Under the pieces are notes generated by a model. The model searched no databases. It was not told the origin of the DNA and saw only the letters and a program-made list of their open reading frames with translations. A DNA stretch of 64,000 nucleotides from Prunus persica (lineage: Eukaryota; Streptophyta; Magnoliopsida; Rosales; Rosaceae), in NCBI RefSeq assembly GCF_000346465.2, contig NC_034009.1:25589983-25653982 (forward strand). The letters are read 5' to 3'. Positions 35,791 to 47,224 of this stretch are shown here, piece by piece. Numbering within the stretch: the stretch's first letter is position 1; every line of letters begins with the position of its first letter. A program made the translations under genes and the position numbers.

Positions 35791-36050
35791 ATTTGATGTT
35801 TTAACAGTTGAATGAATCTTTGCCTTGTATTACTTTTCTCTTGAAATTTCTTTTGTGCTGTTATTCTTCCTTTGTTTATTGGATGAATAAAATCTTAAAC
35901 ATTCAGAAACACAAGCGCACATGGAAAAGCACCGATATTTTATCATCAACCCAATCAAATCTTTCTTTCTTAAAGTTCGTTTTTACATAATCATAACAAC
36001 AAGACAAAGAACATCCCAAATCCTAAGTTATGTAGAGAAGCTCCTCTACC

Positions 36051-37676
36051 TTATGTTTCCTGAGATAATTTCACGGGGACAAGGTGGAGAACAGTTTTCT
36101 TAGAGATGGTGAGGGCAAGGCCAGTAGCTTCTTCCATGCTGATATCTTCCTCCTTCATCCCATTAGGCAATTTCCAATCAAACCAGTAGAGAAGATTTGC
36201 AAGTCCAAGCTCTACCGTTGTTGTTCCCATGTACATCCCAGGACAAATTCTTCGACCAGCTCCAAATGGCAAAAACTCAAAATGCTGCCCTTTATAATCA
36301 ATGGAGCTGCCATCAAACCTTTCTGGGACGAACTCTTCTGGATCCTTCCAAGACTCAGGGTCTCGTGCAATTGCCCAGTCATTAACAAACACCAGTGTTT
36401 TCGGGTCGACATCATAACCTTGGATTTTGAAATGGGACATGGTTTCTCTTGGCAGAATCATTGGAGCTGGAGGATGCAGTCTGAAGGTCTCTTTGATTAC
36501 CATCTTGAGGTATTGAAGCTCATCTGTATCTCCCTCAGTGACTTTTCCTTTGTTTCCAATGCATCTTCTGACTTCTTCTTGAGCTTTCTTCATTAGTTTC
36601 GGTTTCCTAGCTAGCTCTGCCATCGCCCACTCCATTGTAATTGCACTGGTATCTATTCCACCTAAAAACAAATTCTGATTTGCAAGTTTCAAAGTAAGTT
36701 TAATTATTCCATCAAAATCAAACCCAAAAAAAAAAGTAAGATAATTTACAGCGCTTACCAAGAGAACTCCCTTGATGTTGTTATGACCAAGTTGAGCGGC
36801 TCCAAACCCAGTTTGCTCCCTCACTATCTTAAGCAGCACATCAACTATGTCTTCATGATCTTTCTCCACTTCCGTCCCAGCCCTGAGATGATCATCAATC
36901 ACTTGCTGGAAAAGACCATCCAACTCACTCGAAATCCTATCGAACTCTTTATGCACCCCGGAAACCCTGTCTATAATCCACCCGATCCAAGACGGAAAGT
37001 AGTCGGCTCCAGACAAGCCTCCCAGCATGGCCTCAGTGTCATGGATCAACTCATGAATATTTTTAGCATGCTCAAATTTACTTCCTTTGAAAGTTGTCCC
37101 ATAAGCAATCCTGAAAATTATACTGGCAGTGAAAGCAAACAGTTTCTCAGTAAGATCAACTGGAGAACCAGAAGATGAGGAAGAAGAGATTGAATTGACC
37201 AATCTATCCACCTCTTCTTCCCTGACAGACCAATACGACTGGACCCTCTTCACGCTGAAGAGTTCAAGCACGCATATCTTTCTAATCTCTCTCCAGTATT
37301 CGCCATAAGGCGCAAATGCCACGTCTAGATAGTTGTATGTGAGCCTGCGGCAGCCGGCCGAGCTGGGTCTGCTGCAACAGTGGAGGTCGTTGGTTTTCAA
37401 GGCCTCTTTGGCTGCTTCAGCCGATGAGATCACGAGAGTCGGTACGCGGCCGAGATGGAGGAGCATGACTGGCCCGTACTTCTTGGAGAGCTGCCATAGA
37501 GATTGGTGAGGCGAGGAGCCAAGCTGATGCAAGTTGCCTATGAGGGGAAGCTTGGGAGGGCTTGGTGGATAGTGCTTTTGTGGGTTCTTATGTTGTTGCT
37601 TGTTCCTTTTGAGTAAAACAAGAAGAGGGAGAAGAAGAAATGGAAGGCACAGAATAAGTGGGGTGATGAGAGCCAT
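36051..37676 (-). CDS. Cytochrome P450, CYP71 family (second full copy)
   Basis: Two exons on the minus strand, 37676-36759 and 36674-36051, 1542 nt, 513 aa. N-terminal anchor at residues about 5-22, proline hinge PPSPPKLPLIGNLHQLG, I-helix GGIDTSAIT, K-helix ETFR, heme loop FLPFGAGRRICPG with Cys-450. All essential residues are present. It is the tandem paralogue of 9976-11674, with conserved intron position and splice contexts. The 84-bp intron is a multiple of three and has no stop, so an unspliced message would encode a 541-aa protein with 28 extra residues just before the I-helix, probably non-functional. The substitution of PPGP by PPSP in the hinge is unusual. The substrate is unknown. 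Confidence 0.93.
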   Translation of the reverse strand: MALITPLILCLPFLLLPLLVLLKRNKQQHKNPQKHYPPSPPKLPLIGNLHQLGSSPHQSLWQLSKKYGPVMLLHLGRVPTLVISSAEAAKEALKTNDLHCCSRPSSAGCRRLTYNYLDVAFAPYGEYWREIRKICVLELFSVKRVQSYWSVREEEVDRLVNSISSSSSSGSPVDLTEKLFAFTASIIFRIAYGTTFKGSKFEHAKNIHELIHDTEAMLGGLSGADYFPSWIGWIIDRVSGVHKEFDRISSELDGLFQQVIDDHLRAGTEVEKDHEDIVDVLLKIVREQTGFGAAQLGHNNIKGVLLVSAVNYLTFFFGFDFDGIIKLTLKLANQNLFLGGIDTSAITMEWAMAELARKPKLMKKAQEEVRRCIGNKGKVTEGDTDELQYLKMVIKETFRLHPPAPMILPRETMSHFKIQGYDVDPKTLVFVNDWAIARDPESWKDPEEFVPERFDGSSIDYKGQHFEFLPFGAGRRICPGMYMGTTTVELGLANLLYWFDWKLPNGMKEEDISMEEATGLALTISKKTVLHLVPVKLSQET

Positions 37677-38540
37677 TGGAGGGCTTTATCAGTTGTGTTT
37701 GTTTCTGTGAGAATTATTTCCTTGTTTCTTATGTAAAGCTAGCTAGCCAGACATAGTGCTGATTAGTCATAGTGCGACTAATATTGCTTATTAGTATTGC
37801 CAGACATGGCCAGACATAATGAAGGTCATTGTTATACGTATATTAATATTGCTGATTAGTCATATAGTGCGACTGGAATTTACCAACAGCAGGTAAGAAA
37901 ATGGTAACTAGAGGACAAAAATTGGGATGTCTCTTTTGACGATGGCTTAAAAGGATGCCAATTGCCATCTTTTTGATTGATTGCATATTTAATTAGCACC
38001 ACCATGATTTCGTTTTCGAGATTATTATGATGTTTGTTGTCCAATTGCAATGCAAGGCTACTTTTGAAAATAAATTAAACCAAATTCGTGTAGCCAATTT
38101 GTTTGAAAAGCGTATTCCAAATTGCAGTCCATATCCTTCATCCTTTGATTAGATCCAAATGCCGTAGAAAAGTCTAAATTGAAGAAGACAACCTGCATCA
38201 CTAATTTATCTCTCTTTTTTATAAATACGATATCCAAATAAGTTTAAATTGTCTGCATTAGATCTCTCTTAAATTTTAACAAAATTGACACATGTCAGTT
38301 AGATGAATAGGCATGCACTGCGAGCCAATGCTCAGCTTCCTTTCAATCGAGCACCAAATGCTCGCAACCTTGTTTAATGGATAAATATGTGAGCCAATGC
38401 TTGGTTGGAGCATGATCCATTCTATAGAAGTGAATGTGAACTGAAAAAAAATAAAGAAGATGGAAGTGAGCTGGGTTTGAAGAAAAAAAAAGATGGAAGT
38501 GGCTGTCATGAGGGGGGTCCCATAAATGAAGATGATTGGA
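37677..38540. other. P450 upstream region
   Basis: Promoter side of the second P450. 37950-38070 matches 21430-21540. A short direct repeat (GCTGATTAGTCATA...GTGCGACT) occurs at about 37760 and 37850. 38080-38540 shows no gene. It ends where hAT homology begins. Confidence 0.5.
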
Positions 38541-38542
38541 GA

Positions 38543-39397
38543 AAATTGTGAAGTTTGCATACGTTTTTGGAAGATTTTTATCTTTTAACAAAGCGTATAT
38601 CTGGTTCTCATTACATCACCTCTAACACTTACTTTGATGAGGTGACACAAACCAAGGATATGCTCTTGCAACAAATGGGCAGCAATGATGTTTTTCTTAG
38701 TTCCATGGCTAAGAAAATGAATGAAAAATTTGAAAAATATTGTAACATTGATGCTTTGAATCCAATTTTGATTGCTTCTATTGTGCTAGACCCTAGATAT
38801 AAATTGGATTATGTGACGTTTTGGTATAGAAGTTACTTAGATAGTGATATTCTTCTAAGTGAGGATGAAAAAGATAAAAAAGTTGAGGATTGGGTTGAAA
38901 GATTCAAAAGTATGATGTCACGTCTTTATCTTCATTATAAGTCGGAAGCTACATCTTTAGATGATCAATCTGCAAATTCAGAGAGTGTTGTGGCTAATCA
39001 AGGTGGGAATCGATCCAAGAAGGAGATGTTTAGGAGTAAATTGAAAAGAAAGGAGCATGCAGATGCTAATAATGATCTGGACAAATACTTGAGTGATGGA
39101 ATTGAGGATGAATCTCCAAACTTTGATGTATTGGTTTGGTGGAAAGGGAAGTATGCAACCTACCATGCACTTGCGATAATGGCACGAGATGTTTTATCAA
39201 TTCCAGTGACATCTGTTGCTTCAGAATCTGCTTTTAGTACAGCTGGAAGAGTTCTTGACCCATTTCGAAGTTCCTTAACACCAAATATCGTCGAGGCTTT
39301 GGTGTGTACCCAAGATTGGTTAAGATGTTCCAAACTAGAGTGTGAGAATGTTGAAGAACAACTTGAAGAGTTTGAGGAAATTGAAATTGGTATGTAA
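38543..39397 (+). pseudogene. hAT transposase C-terminal part (RICESLEEPER-like), 5'-truncated
   Basis: Open from the ATG at 38555 for 280 codons. Blocks: FLEDFYLLTKRISGSHY, LDPRYKLDYVTF, then an acidic linker, and the dimerisation domain FDVLVWWKGKYATYHALAIM with the SVASESAFSTAGRVLDPFRS motif. Full RICESLEEPER proteins are about 650-700 aa with an N-terminal BED zinc finger and the DDE residues. Those are absent, and upstream sequence is P450 flank. It is therefore a truncated transposase that retains dimerisation but not catalysis. Confidence 0.88.
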
Positions 39398-40828
39398 CAT
39401 CTGTCTTTAAATTATTTACAGCTCTTAAATTGCTTTTTTTTTATAATTATAATTATAGTATAGATTTTATGCTTGTTGCAGTTGTAAGCCAAGAGTTGAA
39501 AAATCTATCACGTCAATGAATGGAACTGAATATGAAGGTATGGAGTTCTTTAGTTTAGTTTTGTATAAATATGTAGATTTTTTTTTTCTTGGATTCCTCT
39601 GGAATGATATTGGGGTATTGGTACTGTGCAATTCTTATCTAGTATAATGTGCTCATGTTTGATTGTTCTGGAATAGTGTCGTGGCTCTAATAATGTGTGA
39701 TTGTTCTTGCTGATAGAGCATTCTGTTTATCTAGGCTAACTAAATTTAGTTGAGCTTGATGATGGAACATTCACATTCTATACATTTAGTATAGTTTGCT
39801 TTCTTTTATCATGTTTGATGATGGAACATTGTATATGTTTTGTTTTGCAGCTTCTTTTATTGACAAATTATTTCAAGGAATTGGAGATGGTGTACTTTTT
39901 AATTTAGAGAGGTGAGTGTTGATTTTTGTTCAAATAAATACTATTACTGTAACATTAACCCTTTTTAACTAACATCATAGAACTTCCCATCACACATGAA
40001 TGTATGATACTTCTAGTTAATAATTACACCAAGAGATCTATATGCTTTGATATTCTTGATTTTAGGTCATGACTCACAGCTAATTTCTTTGTTGCTGACT
40101 TCCATTCCTTCCATTCCATAGACATTTTTCATATCCTGTAGCAGATATAGCTTGTATCACTCATGTACAGTCAAAGGTTTAAGGATAGGCATTTTCTAAG
40201 TAGAACTAGCACTCTTATGTTCCTTCCACTTTTCTCTTCATGTACCCATGTTGTCTACCGAAGCATGCATAACAGTTCATAGCATCTGACTGTTCATAAC
40301 TCTTTTGCATAACAGTTCAGATTATATATATCCTCAAAACGAGTGAGTAATTAGCTGTAACCTTGGAATTGCAGGTTGGCACATTCGTGATTTCAGCAAT
40401 GGTGTTGCGAAAAATGATGTTAGCTTATTTCCAGTGATGAGTTGATTTTGTATGTATTATGGATCTATGTTAAATGTTGTACTTGTAGTTTTCATTTTCT
40501 GTTTTTATTGTGGACTAGTTTAAATTTGAACATTATGTCATTTGAATGTAAACATTGGAATTCTTCTGGAATTTTTTTTCCTTTTTGGTTGGCTTAATCA
40601 TGATTCACAAGAAAATTTCAAAATTTGATTTCCAAAATTATTATCCAAAAATGCCGAAAATCCGAAAATTCCGAAAATTCCGATAATGCCGAAAATTCCG
40701 CATCGGAATAGAGTTAGTACATTCCGAAATTTCGGAATCGGACTCGGAACTAAAAGGTAATTCCGAAAAGCTTCGGAACGGAATTCGGAACAGTGGTTTC
40801 TGATCCGTTCCGACCGAAAAACACCCAT
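39398..40828. mobile_element. 3' remainder of the hAT element
   Basis: Non-coding, with likely 3' UTR introns. 40630-40828 is a subterminal block of repeated TTCCGAAA/CCGAAAAT words ending ACCGAAAAACACCCA, resembling the right end of TAGGGGTG-type hAT elements. No matching left end was found, in keeping with 5' truncation. Confidence 0.6.
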
Positions 40829-41156
40829 AATTGCAACAATCCAATTATTTCAATGACATTGGTGCATGCGCAGTAGCAGCAGGGCCATATTTTTGGAAAA
40901 CTGCCAAGAGCAAGCATGACAAAAGATTAAGTTAGCAAGGTGGATTAAGAGGCGAAATGGTATTTGCCCATACCTGAACTGACGTGAAATCTTATCTTAA
41001 ACCTCATCTGTTCCTTGAAATGTGTGTCGTGCTGTTGAGACATATGTTCGAAGTTGAAGCTGTACGATATAATAGCATCATGTCATGGGCCCATTCGGGT
41101 ATAATTTTCTGATGACGTTATAAAGCGTTTGTTCACATATGCGAAGATTTGATAAA
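40829..41156. other. Short spacer, no gene seen
   Basis: Unremarkable sequence. It contains the target site TTTGATAAA (41148-41156) of the following MULE. The phrase GGCGAAATGGTATTTGCCC at about 40952 resembles 12804-12820 before the copia element. Confidence 0.4.
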
Positions 41157-41481
41157 GGGTATTCTGCTAAATTGCCCCCTGAACTTGTACATAATTCTCA
41201 ATTTACCCCGTGACATTTTTTTTTAGCAAATTAAAGGCTCGAATTAAATTTTATTATCAACGTTCCCCCCACCATCAAAATTCGAACATTTCATCCATTA
41301 GTCCGTCTATTTGACCCACGTTGACGCTTGGTTGAGGGTTATTTTCATCATTAGGCGCGGATTGAATTAGCAACCTCTCCTCTCTCACACACTTCGCACT
41401 TCTCTTTCACATTGGTAGGGTAGGGTTAGAAAGGGACCAGAATTTGGGCGGGAAAAAGGACGAAATCGAAGGTTGGAATCG
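41157..41481 (+). repeat. MULE left terminal inverted repeat
   Basis: About 325 bp, the reverse complement of 46126-46448. Its inner end lies 85 bp from the ATG of the GRF gene, so it probably carries that gene's promoter. Confidence 0.92.
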
Positions 41482-41496
41482 AACGAAATTGAAGGT

Positions 41497-41497
<1 letters not shown>

Positions 41498-41554
<57 letters not shown>
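41498..41554. repeat. (GA)n microsatellite
   Basis: Uninterrupted GA repeat in the leader of the GRF gene. It explains the Arg-Glu and Ser-Leu repeat peptides in shadow frames. Confidence 0.95.
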
Positions 41555-41562
<8 letters not shown>

Positions 41563-41565
41563 AGG

Positions 41566-42006
41566 ATGAACGCACACAGAGGGAGTTCAGAGTTGGAAGA
41601 TGGCAATCCATGGATGTTGCCATCACGGGTCTGCTACTGTGGGAAGGTTGCAAAAATTCAGACTTCGTGGACCTCTTCACATCCAGGACGAAGATTTTAT
41701 GTTTGTGCACCGGTGAGTTGAATTTTGAAGTTTGGGTTTCAAATTTGCAGTTTTGAATTTCCACCTTTTAAAACTGTGTGTTTGCAGAAACGTTGTCAAA
41801 TGTGGGAGTGGGGTGACCCTGTTATGTGCAATAGATCTAAGCAAATAATTCCAGGACTGCTGAGGAGAATTAACAGTTTGGAAGCAGAAAAAAAGAAAGG
41901 GAATTCGAAGCTGAAAAACCCATGGTTTTGGGTGTCATTGTGCATGTTTGGGGTTATTTTGTGCTTGATTTTGAATGAAGATAAAGGCACAAATGGGCAG
42001 CTATAG
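41566..42006 (+). CDS. GRF zinc-finger protein with C-terminal membrane segment, carried by the MULE
   Basis: Two exons, 41566-41712 and 41788-42006 (GT-AG, phase 0), 121 aa, starting MNAHRGSSELEDG. A GRF-type zinc finger spans residues 23-63: CYCG (Cys-23, Cys-25), the PGRRFYVC core (Cys-47), then Cys-52, WEWGDP and Cys-63. A short charged coiled coil (LLRRINSLEAEKKK) and a hydrophobic helix follow (about 98-113, WFWVSLCMFGVILCLIL). Plant genomes hold many such small GRF plus transmembrane proteins of unknown role. GRF fingers in other proteins bind single-stranded nucleic acid. The frame is intact although the transposase is broken. Its position, convergent to the transposase and driven from the other inverted repeat, mirrors mudrB in maize MuDR, though the proteins are unrelated as far as I can see. 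Function within the element is unknown. Confidence 0.82.
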
Positions 42007-42453
42007 AAATGGATGGGTAGTTGGCATTTTGTAAGGGCTAGAAAGGGATGAGTGCTTGGCATTTTGTAATGGTTAGAAAGATGGGTAATTGGCAATTTGT
42101 AATGGTGAGAAAGAGATGGGTGATTGACTTTTTGTAAGGGTAAGAAAGGGTGTGTAATTGACAATGTAAGAACTGTTTTGGTGAATGAAAATGCAAGCTG
42201 TCATTTTGACCATTGAAATAGTAACTATCACACCAAATGAACTGCACTTCAAAGGCCAAAATATACAACATTTGAATTCACATGTGATTACATAAAAGCT
42301 TGTCCAAATTTAGTTTCAAAAATACATCTTCATCCATTCACTTCATATCAAAATCAGTTCAACAATATACTAGCAAATAGATTGCAAACCAAGATGATCT
42401 AGAACACCAAAATAAACATAACAACTCTTGAACCATTCACTTCAAATTGCTGA

Positions 42454-45400
42454 CTAAACTCTCCATGGCCTTATTCGTTTTGCTGGAGATTTTAACCTAG
42501 GCCTTTTTGGAGAAGTTACCATAGGTTGAGGTTGTGAACTTGAACCTTGATGAGCTTGTGAACTTTGGGCAGGTTGTGGAGGAGCTTGTGACCTTGGGGC
42601 AGGTTGTGAAGGACCTTGTGAATGTGGGACAGATTGTGAAGGAGCTTGTTTACTTGGGGCAGGTCCTGAAGGAGCTTGTGAACTTGGGGCAGGTCCTGAA
42701 GGAGCTTGTGAACTTTGGCCAGCTTGTGAATCAGCAAATAGATTGGTCTTCCTTATGACATAAGGGGCCTGAGCTCCTCTTTTCACCTGTTCCAAGCATA
42801 GATCCCTTAAGCCTTCAATAATGCAATGATTGATTCAAAGCACACCACAATAATCCAAGTACTTACATTAAACTTTGGTCTGGCCTGAGTTTGTTGTTGT
42901 TCACTAACAACACCTCTGACAGTTGTTGTTCCACTTGCAGTTGTTCCACTTGCATTGACACTTGTAGTATCAACATCTCCATTACCAGTTGCAGCTCCTT
43001 TTCCCCTTGCACCTCTTCCCCTCACAGCTCATCTTCCCCTTCTACCGCATCTTGCTCTACCTCTAGGTTGCCCCTTCATTGTCAAGAACAACAAATCACA
43101 TGTTAATATAGTAAAAACAGTCCAATCACATATTAACATAGCCATTTTCAACAAAAATAAATATGTAAACAAAAAAATTAAGAACAATTATAACCTATCC
43201 AAGTTGGGGACAGCCAGCAAAATTGTGACCTTCTTGTCCATAGTTGCGGCATGTCATTACAATGACATACCCTTTAAGTTTTGTTGCCCCTTTTGATATT
43301 TCATCAGCTTCTCTATTTCTGCTAAGTTTGGGCCTTCCTGGTTGGATGCGATAAACAGGTGGCTTGATAGGTACATGCCCTGTTTTTCTCCAATATGCTT
43401 GACTAGGCATTGGAGATATATAGCCCTCATAAGCCCTATCATATGCCGGCCTTTTGTAAAGTGCATGCACAAAATCCAGAGGGCTGTGCTCACTCTTTGC
43501 TATTGAAGCCAAGGCATGTGGACAAGGAATTCCACTTAAGTCCCATTTTCTGCAGGTACATGTATGCCTTTCTAAATCCACAACAAACATAGCTCCCAAC
43601 ATGCTATTAACTTGATACTTCCCCCCACCAGCATACGAAGCTATGCAGTGGCCACTTTCAATTGAATTCTTCTCCACAATACCAAATATTCTTGGACCAA
43701 CCTCATGGGGCCACACTGTCTCTCTAAGTCTAGCCATTCTCAGCATCAAGTAGGTTCTAATTCTCTCCAAAAGAGTAACAATAGGCTTATCTCTTGCTTC
43801 TAGAATTGCAGCATTAAAACACTCACACAAGTTGTTTAGAAATATATCACACTTTGGGACTGTACTAAAGTGTGATCTACTCCAATGAGCAGCTGGTCTC
43901 TCCTGAAGCCACTTAAAAGCTGCCTGAGATTGACCCAACATCTGCTCCATTTCAGCTTCAAATACAGGTATTGTTGTTGCCTTAGCTGCTGCCCACAACC
44001 TCTGCTTGAAAGCTGCACCAGTATGGCCTGCAAGCTTGAAATTATTGTGCAAGTGCCTCACACAATGCCTGTGCTCAGCATTGGGCATCAAAGCATGAAG
44101 GGCATTCCCCAAACCCTTTTGCTTATCAGTAATGAAAACTCATCCATTGCCATTTTCAATACCTACATCTTGAAAGAATATGTCAAAGAACCAACCTCAA
44201 GTCTCTGTATTTTCAACTTCAACAACCACAAAAGCAATTGGATACATCCCATTATTTCCATCAATCCCAACTGCACTTAGAATCTGTCCTGGATGAGAAC
44301 CCTTAACATGGCACCCATCAAAACCCACCACTGGTCTACATCCTTCCACAAATCCCTTTTTAAGTGCTCCAAAACATACATAAATCCTCTTGAAAATAGG
44401 ATTCTCACCTTGCAATTCAGTTTTCACAATAACAGTACTTCCAGGGTTATTGCTCTTTAACTCTTCACAATAATCCCACAACTTACCATATTGCTCTTCA
44501 ATACTACCTAGAATTCTCTTTTTTGCAAAACTCTTGGCTTTATAAACTTGAGCCTCAGTTACATCTATGGCATAATGTTTCCTTATTAACTTCATGAAAT
44601 CTGTCACTTTCATATTGGGATTATCTCTTAACTCCTCATCAAACCTCTTAGACAGCCATGATGAAGTGGCATACTTGGTTCTTTGCCTCCTTCCACATGT
44701 ATGCCTTGGAACATATGTCTTAATCCTTGTACTTGGACCTTTCCCCACATGAGAAGCATATAGCATCCAAGGACATGGAACCTTTTGTTTTTTATCTCCT
44801 TCACATTTGAGCCTCACCCTATTCGAATCATTCCTCACCCACTTCAATGGCCTTGCACATGAAACTGCATAATACCTTATTGCTTCCCTACACTGCTCCA
44901 TGTTGGTAAATTCCATTCCCAAATGAAATGTTGGCTTCAGCAAATCAGATTCTCTTCTAAACTGCTTAAATCTAGGAGCTTTTCTTCTGCGGCTACGATT
45001 TTTCACACCTTCACCCTCATCAGATTCTTCATCAAGACTTACAAGATCGTCGGTATTGTAGTCTTCACTGTCAACCTCACCAGGTTCTTCATTGTATTCA
45101 TCATTTTCTTCATCAACTACATGTTTATCAAACAAGTTATCATCCTCTTCCAAGACTGTCTTCAACCCTTCTTCATCTGACTGCTCGAACTCGGAGTCAA
45201 TCAACTCAATGTCTGTCTCACTGTCATCATCTTCAGCCTCTTCTACACTATCATCATCTTCAGTCTCATCATCTTCACTGTCATCTGCCTCATTATCTCC
45301 CTCCTTATGTACCTCATCATAACCATCATCATCTAAATCAACATCCACTTCTACAAACTGGTTCCCCAACTTACCAACATCAGTTTCAGTTTCAACTTCT

Positions 45401-46066
45401 ACTTCCAACCCCAATTGCGGAGTAGATGCAGATGCCTGGCTCTCTGGGAAATGCGGTTGATTCTTATATGAGAGATATAAAGGTTGAACTCTAGAAGTAG
45501 GTGTATACTCCACAAACTCAACTACATGGGCATCTACTTCAATTGGAACAAACCCCCTTCTTTTATTCCAGTAGTGGTACTGTATTTTTTTATGGTCATA
45601 TCCTAGAGAGATATCAACATCAAACAGGTCAAGCATTGACAGGTGGTCAGCATTACAGTTGTCTGCCCAAGTAACCTTACCCCGAACATACTTCCCCTCT
45701 GAAATATAACCTCCATGGTGAATTTCTAAGGAGAACAAATCTGGATCACCTAAAAAAAACAGAAAATTATATATAAAACCACTATTTTATCACACCAACT
45801 TTTCTTTACTGCCCAACTACCATTCTAAACTTCAAATTCACTCAAGTCCACCGATAATTATGCAGACAAAACAACACAAATGCTTCGGGACCACAAGTGT
45901 TTCATATTCAAAACAGCATATCAGACAACACCACAAAATGTGCAAACAACCGACACCAAGGACCACACAAGCTTAAACAATTTCAAATTGGGAAATTCGA
46001 TTACTTACTGTACTTGGGAGGAGGCCCTCTGTTCCGCACCTGCAAAGGCAACACATCCAGACTCAT
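42454..46066 (-). pseudogene. MULE transposase (MURA-like, SWIM zinc finger), few stops
   Basis: Likely exons on the minus strand: 46066-46009 (MSLDVLPLQVRNRG...), 45749 to about 43195, a short basic Arg/Gly exon ending at 42867, and 42786-42454. Order of parts: N-terminal region, a long Asp/Glu tract (45000-45370), the MuDR DNA-binding domain (MEFTNMEQCREAIRYYAV, CPWMLYASH), the MULE core (VVGFDGCHVKGSHPG, first Asp; later AEHRHCVRHLHNNF), a SWIM finger (CTCRKWDLSGIPCPHA), a CCHC knuckle (CRNYGQEGHNFAGC) and a Gln/Pro/Ser tail. Stops in frame: TGA at 44197-44199 and 44140-44142, both where relatives have Trp, TAG at 43195-43197, and TGA in the basic exon. Otherwise the frame is open, about 850 codons. 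Confidence 0.88.
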
Positions 46067-46125
46067 GCTGCGTCGAATCAACAGAGCCAAAAGAACCTTT
46101 ATGAAAAAGCTTTCAGATTCCCTCG

Positions 46126-46448
46126 ATTCCAACCTTCGATTTCGTCCTTTTTCCCGCCCAAATTCCGGTCCCTTTCTAACCCTACCCTACCAATGTGAAA
46201 GAGAAGTGCGAAGTGTGTGAGAGAGGAGAGGTTGCTAATTCAATCCGCGCCTAATGACGAAAATAACCCTCAACCAAGCGTCAACGTGGGTCAAATAGAC
46301 GGACTAATGGATGAAATGTTCGAATTTTGACGGTGGGGGGAACATTGATAATAAAATTTAATTCGAGCCTTTAATTTGCTAAAAAAAAAGGTCAGGGGAT
46401 AAATTGAGCATTATGTACAAGTTCAGGGGGCAATTCAGCAGAATACCC
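46126..46448 (-). repeat. MULE right terminal inverted repeat
   Basis: Reverse complement of 41157-41481. Its inner end is 60 bp from the transposase ATG. Confidence 0.92.
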
Positions 46449-47224
46449 TTTGATAAATATGAAATGACGAAAACAAGTAAATTTAAAATGATTTATTACG
46501 TATAGTTATTTCAAATTCATTCATTTGAAATGTAAATTTCAAATATGTTTAATTTAATATTTTTTAATAAATTTAGACTAACTATTAAATCTAAAACATT
46601 TATTTCAAATTTCTCGACCCATATGGAGATGGAGTCAAAATTCAAAACTCTAAAATAAAATAAATTAAAATTAAAATTGCTAGCTCACAATAACTTACAA
46701 GTTACAATTTCTTTGGTAAATACTTGCAAGTTACAATTTCTTAATTTCAAATACTAATTAACACGTGTCATCCGAAACATTTGGGCTTTGTTTGTTTTGG
46801 TTACATGGTGTAGAAGCCCAAAGCAAAGCGAAAACGAAACACAAACTGGTTAGGGTTCTACAGCATGGCTTTTTCTAGTTGGGCTTGCAGCCCATAATTT
46901 ACAAGCCGATCCGTCACTTTTATCCTTTTGTATGTGCAGCCCAACATTAAAAGAAAAAAGAAAAAAAGAATTTAATAATGTTCCAAACACGCCCTAACTC
47001 AACTCAACCAGGGTTTAAAATTCAGCCACATAATTAGTTACGTGGGGTCAGCAAAACAGCTCAGCATGCCAACCAACAGTGCAGATTAAGCCCCAGAATC
47101 GCATCCGACGACTCGCGGTAGCTCACAAAGAACAAGGGTTAGGGCGTTTTCCCGTTCGATTCCTTCGTTTAATCAGAGCGATTTCTGTTCAATCAGTAAA
47201 TCTAGGGTTAGGGATTTGAATCGG
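46449..47224. other. AFC2 upstream region, source of a duplicated segment
   Basis: 46750-46860 (ATTAACACGTGTCATCCG, TTTGTTTTGGTTACATGG) is the fourth occurrence of the segment found at 20775 and 35140. It is probably the original location, since here it simply leads into the kinase promoter and 5' UTR (about 47090-47224). A CACGTG G-box lies in it. 46460-46740 is AT-rich with no gene. Confidence 0.6.

Larger units (their letters stand above)
41157..46448. mobile_element. Complete two-gene Mutator-like element (MULE)
   Basis: 5292 bp. Long terminal inverted repeats, about 41157-41481 and 46126-46448, start GGGTATTCTGCT and agree over nearly their whole length. A perfect 9-bp target duplication TTTGATAAA flanks the element (41148-41156, 46449-46457). 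Inside are a convergent pair: a GRF zinc-finger gene reading inwards from the left repeat and a MURA-type transposase reading inwards from the right repeat. The high similarity of the repeats and the few stops point to a fairly recent insertion. Confidence 0.95.

Noticed and set aside
36051..37676. Single-exon 541-aa P450
   Set aside because: Canonical GT-AG sites at the conserved CYP71 intron position, shared with the paralogue, remove the 28-residue insert.
41426..41764. Arg-Glu or Ser-Leu repeat proteins across 41385-41764
   Set aside because: Translations of a (GA)n microsatellite in shadow frames.
44923..45322. Plus-strand Ser-rich frames opposite the MULE transposase
   Set aside because: Antisense of the Asp/Glu-rich tract (GAT/GAA codons read as ATC/TTC and TCA/TCT).
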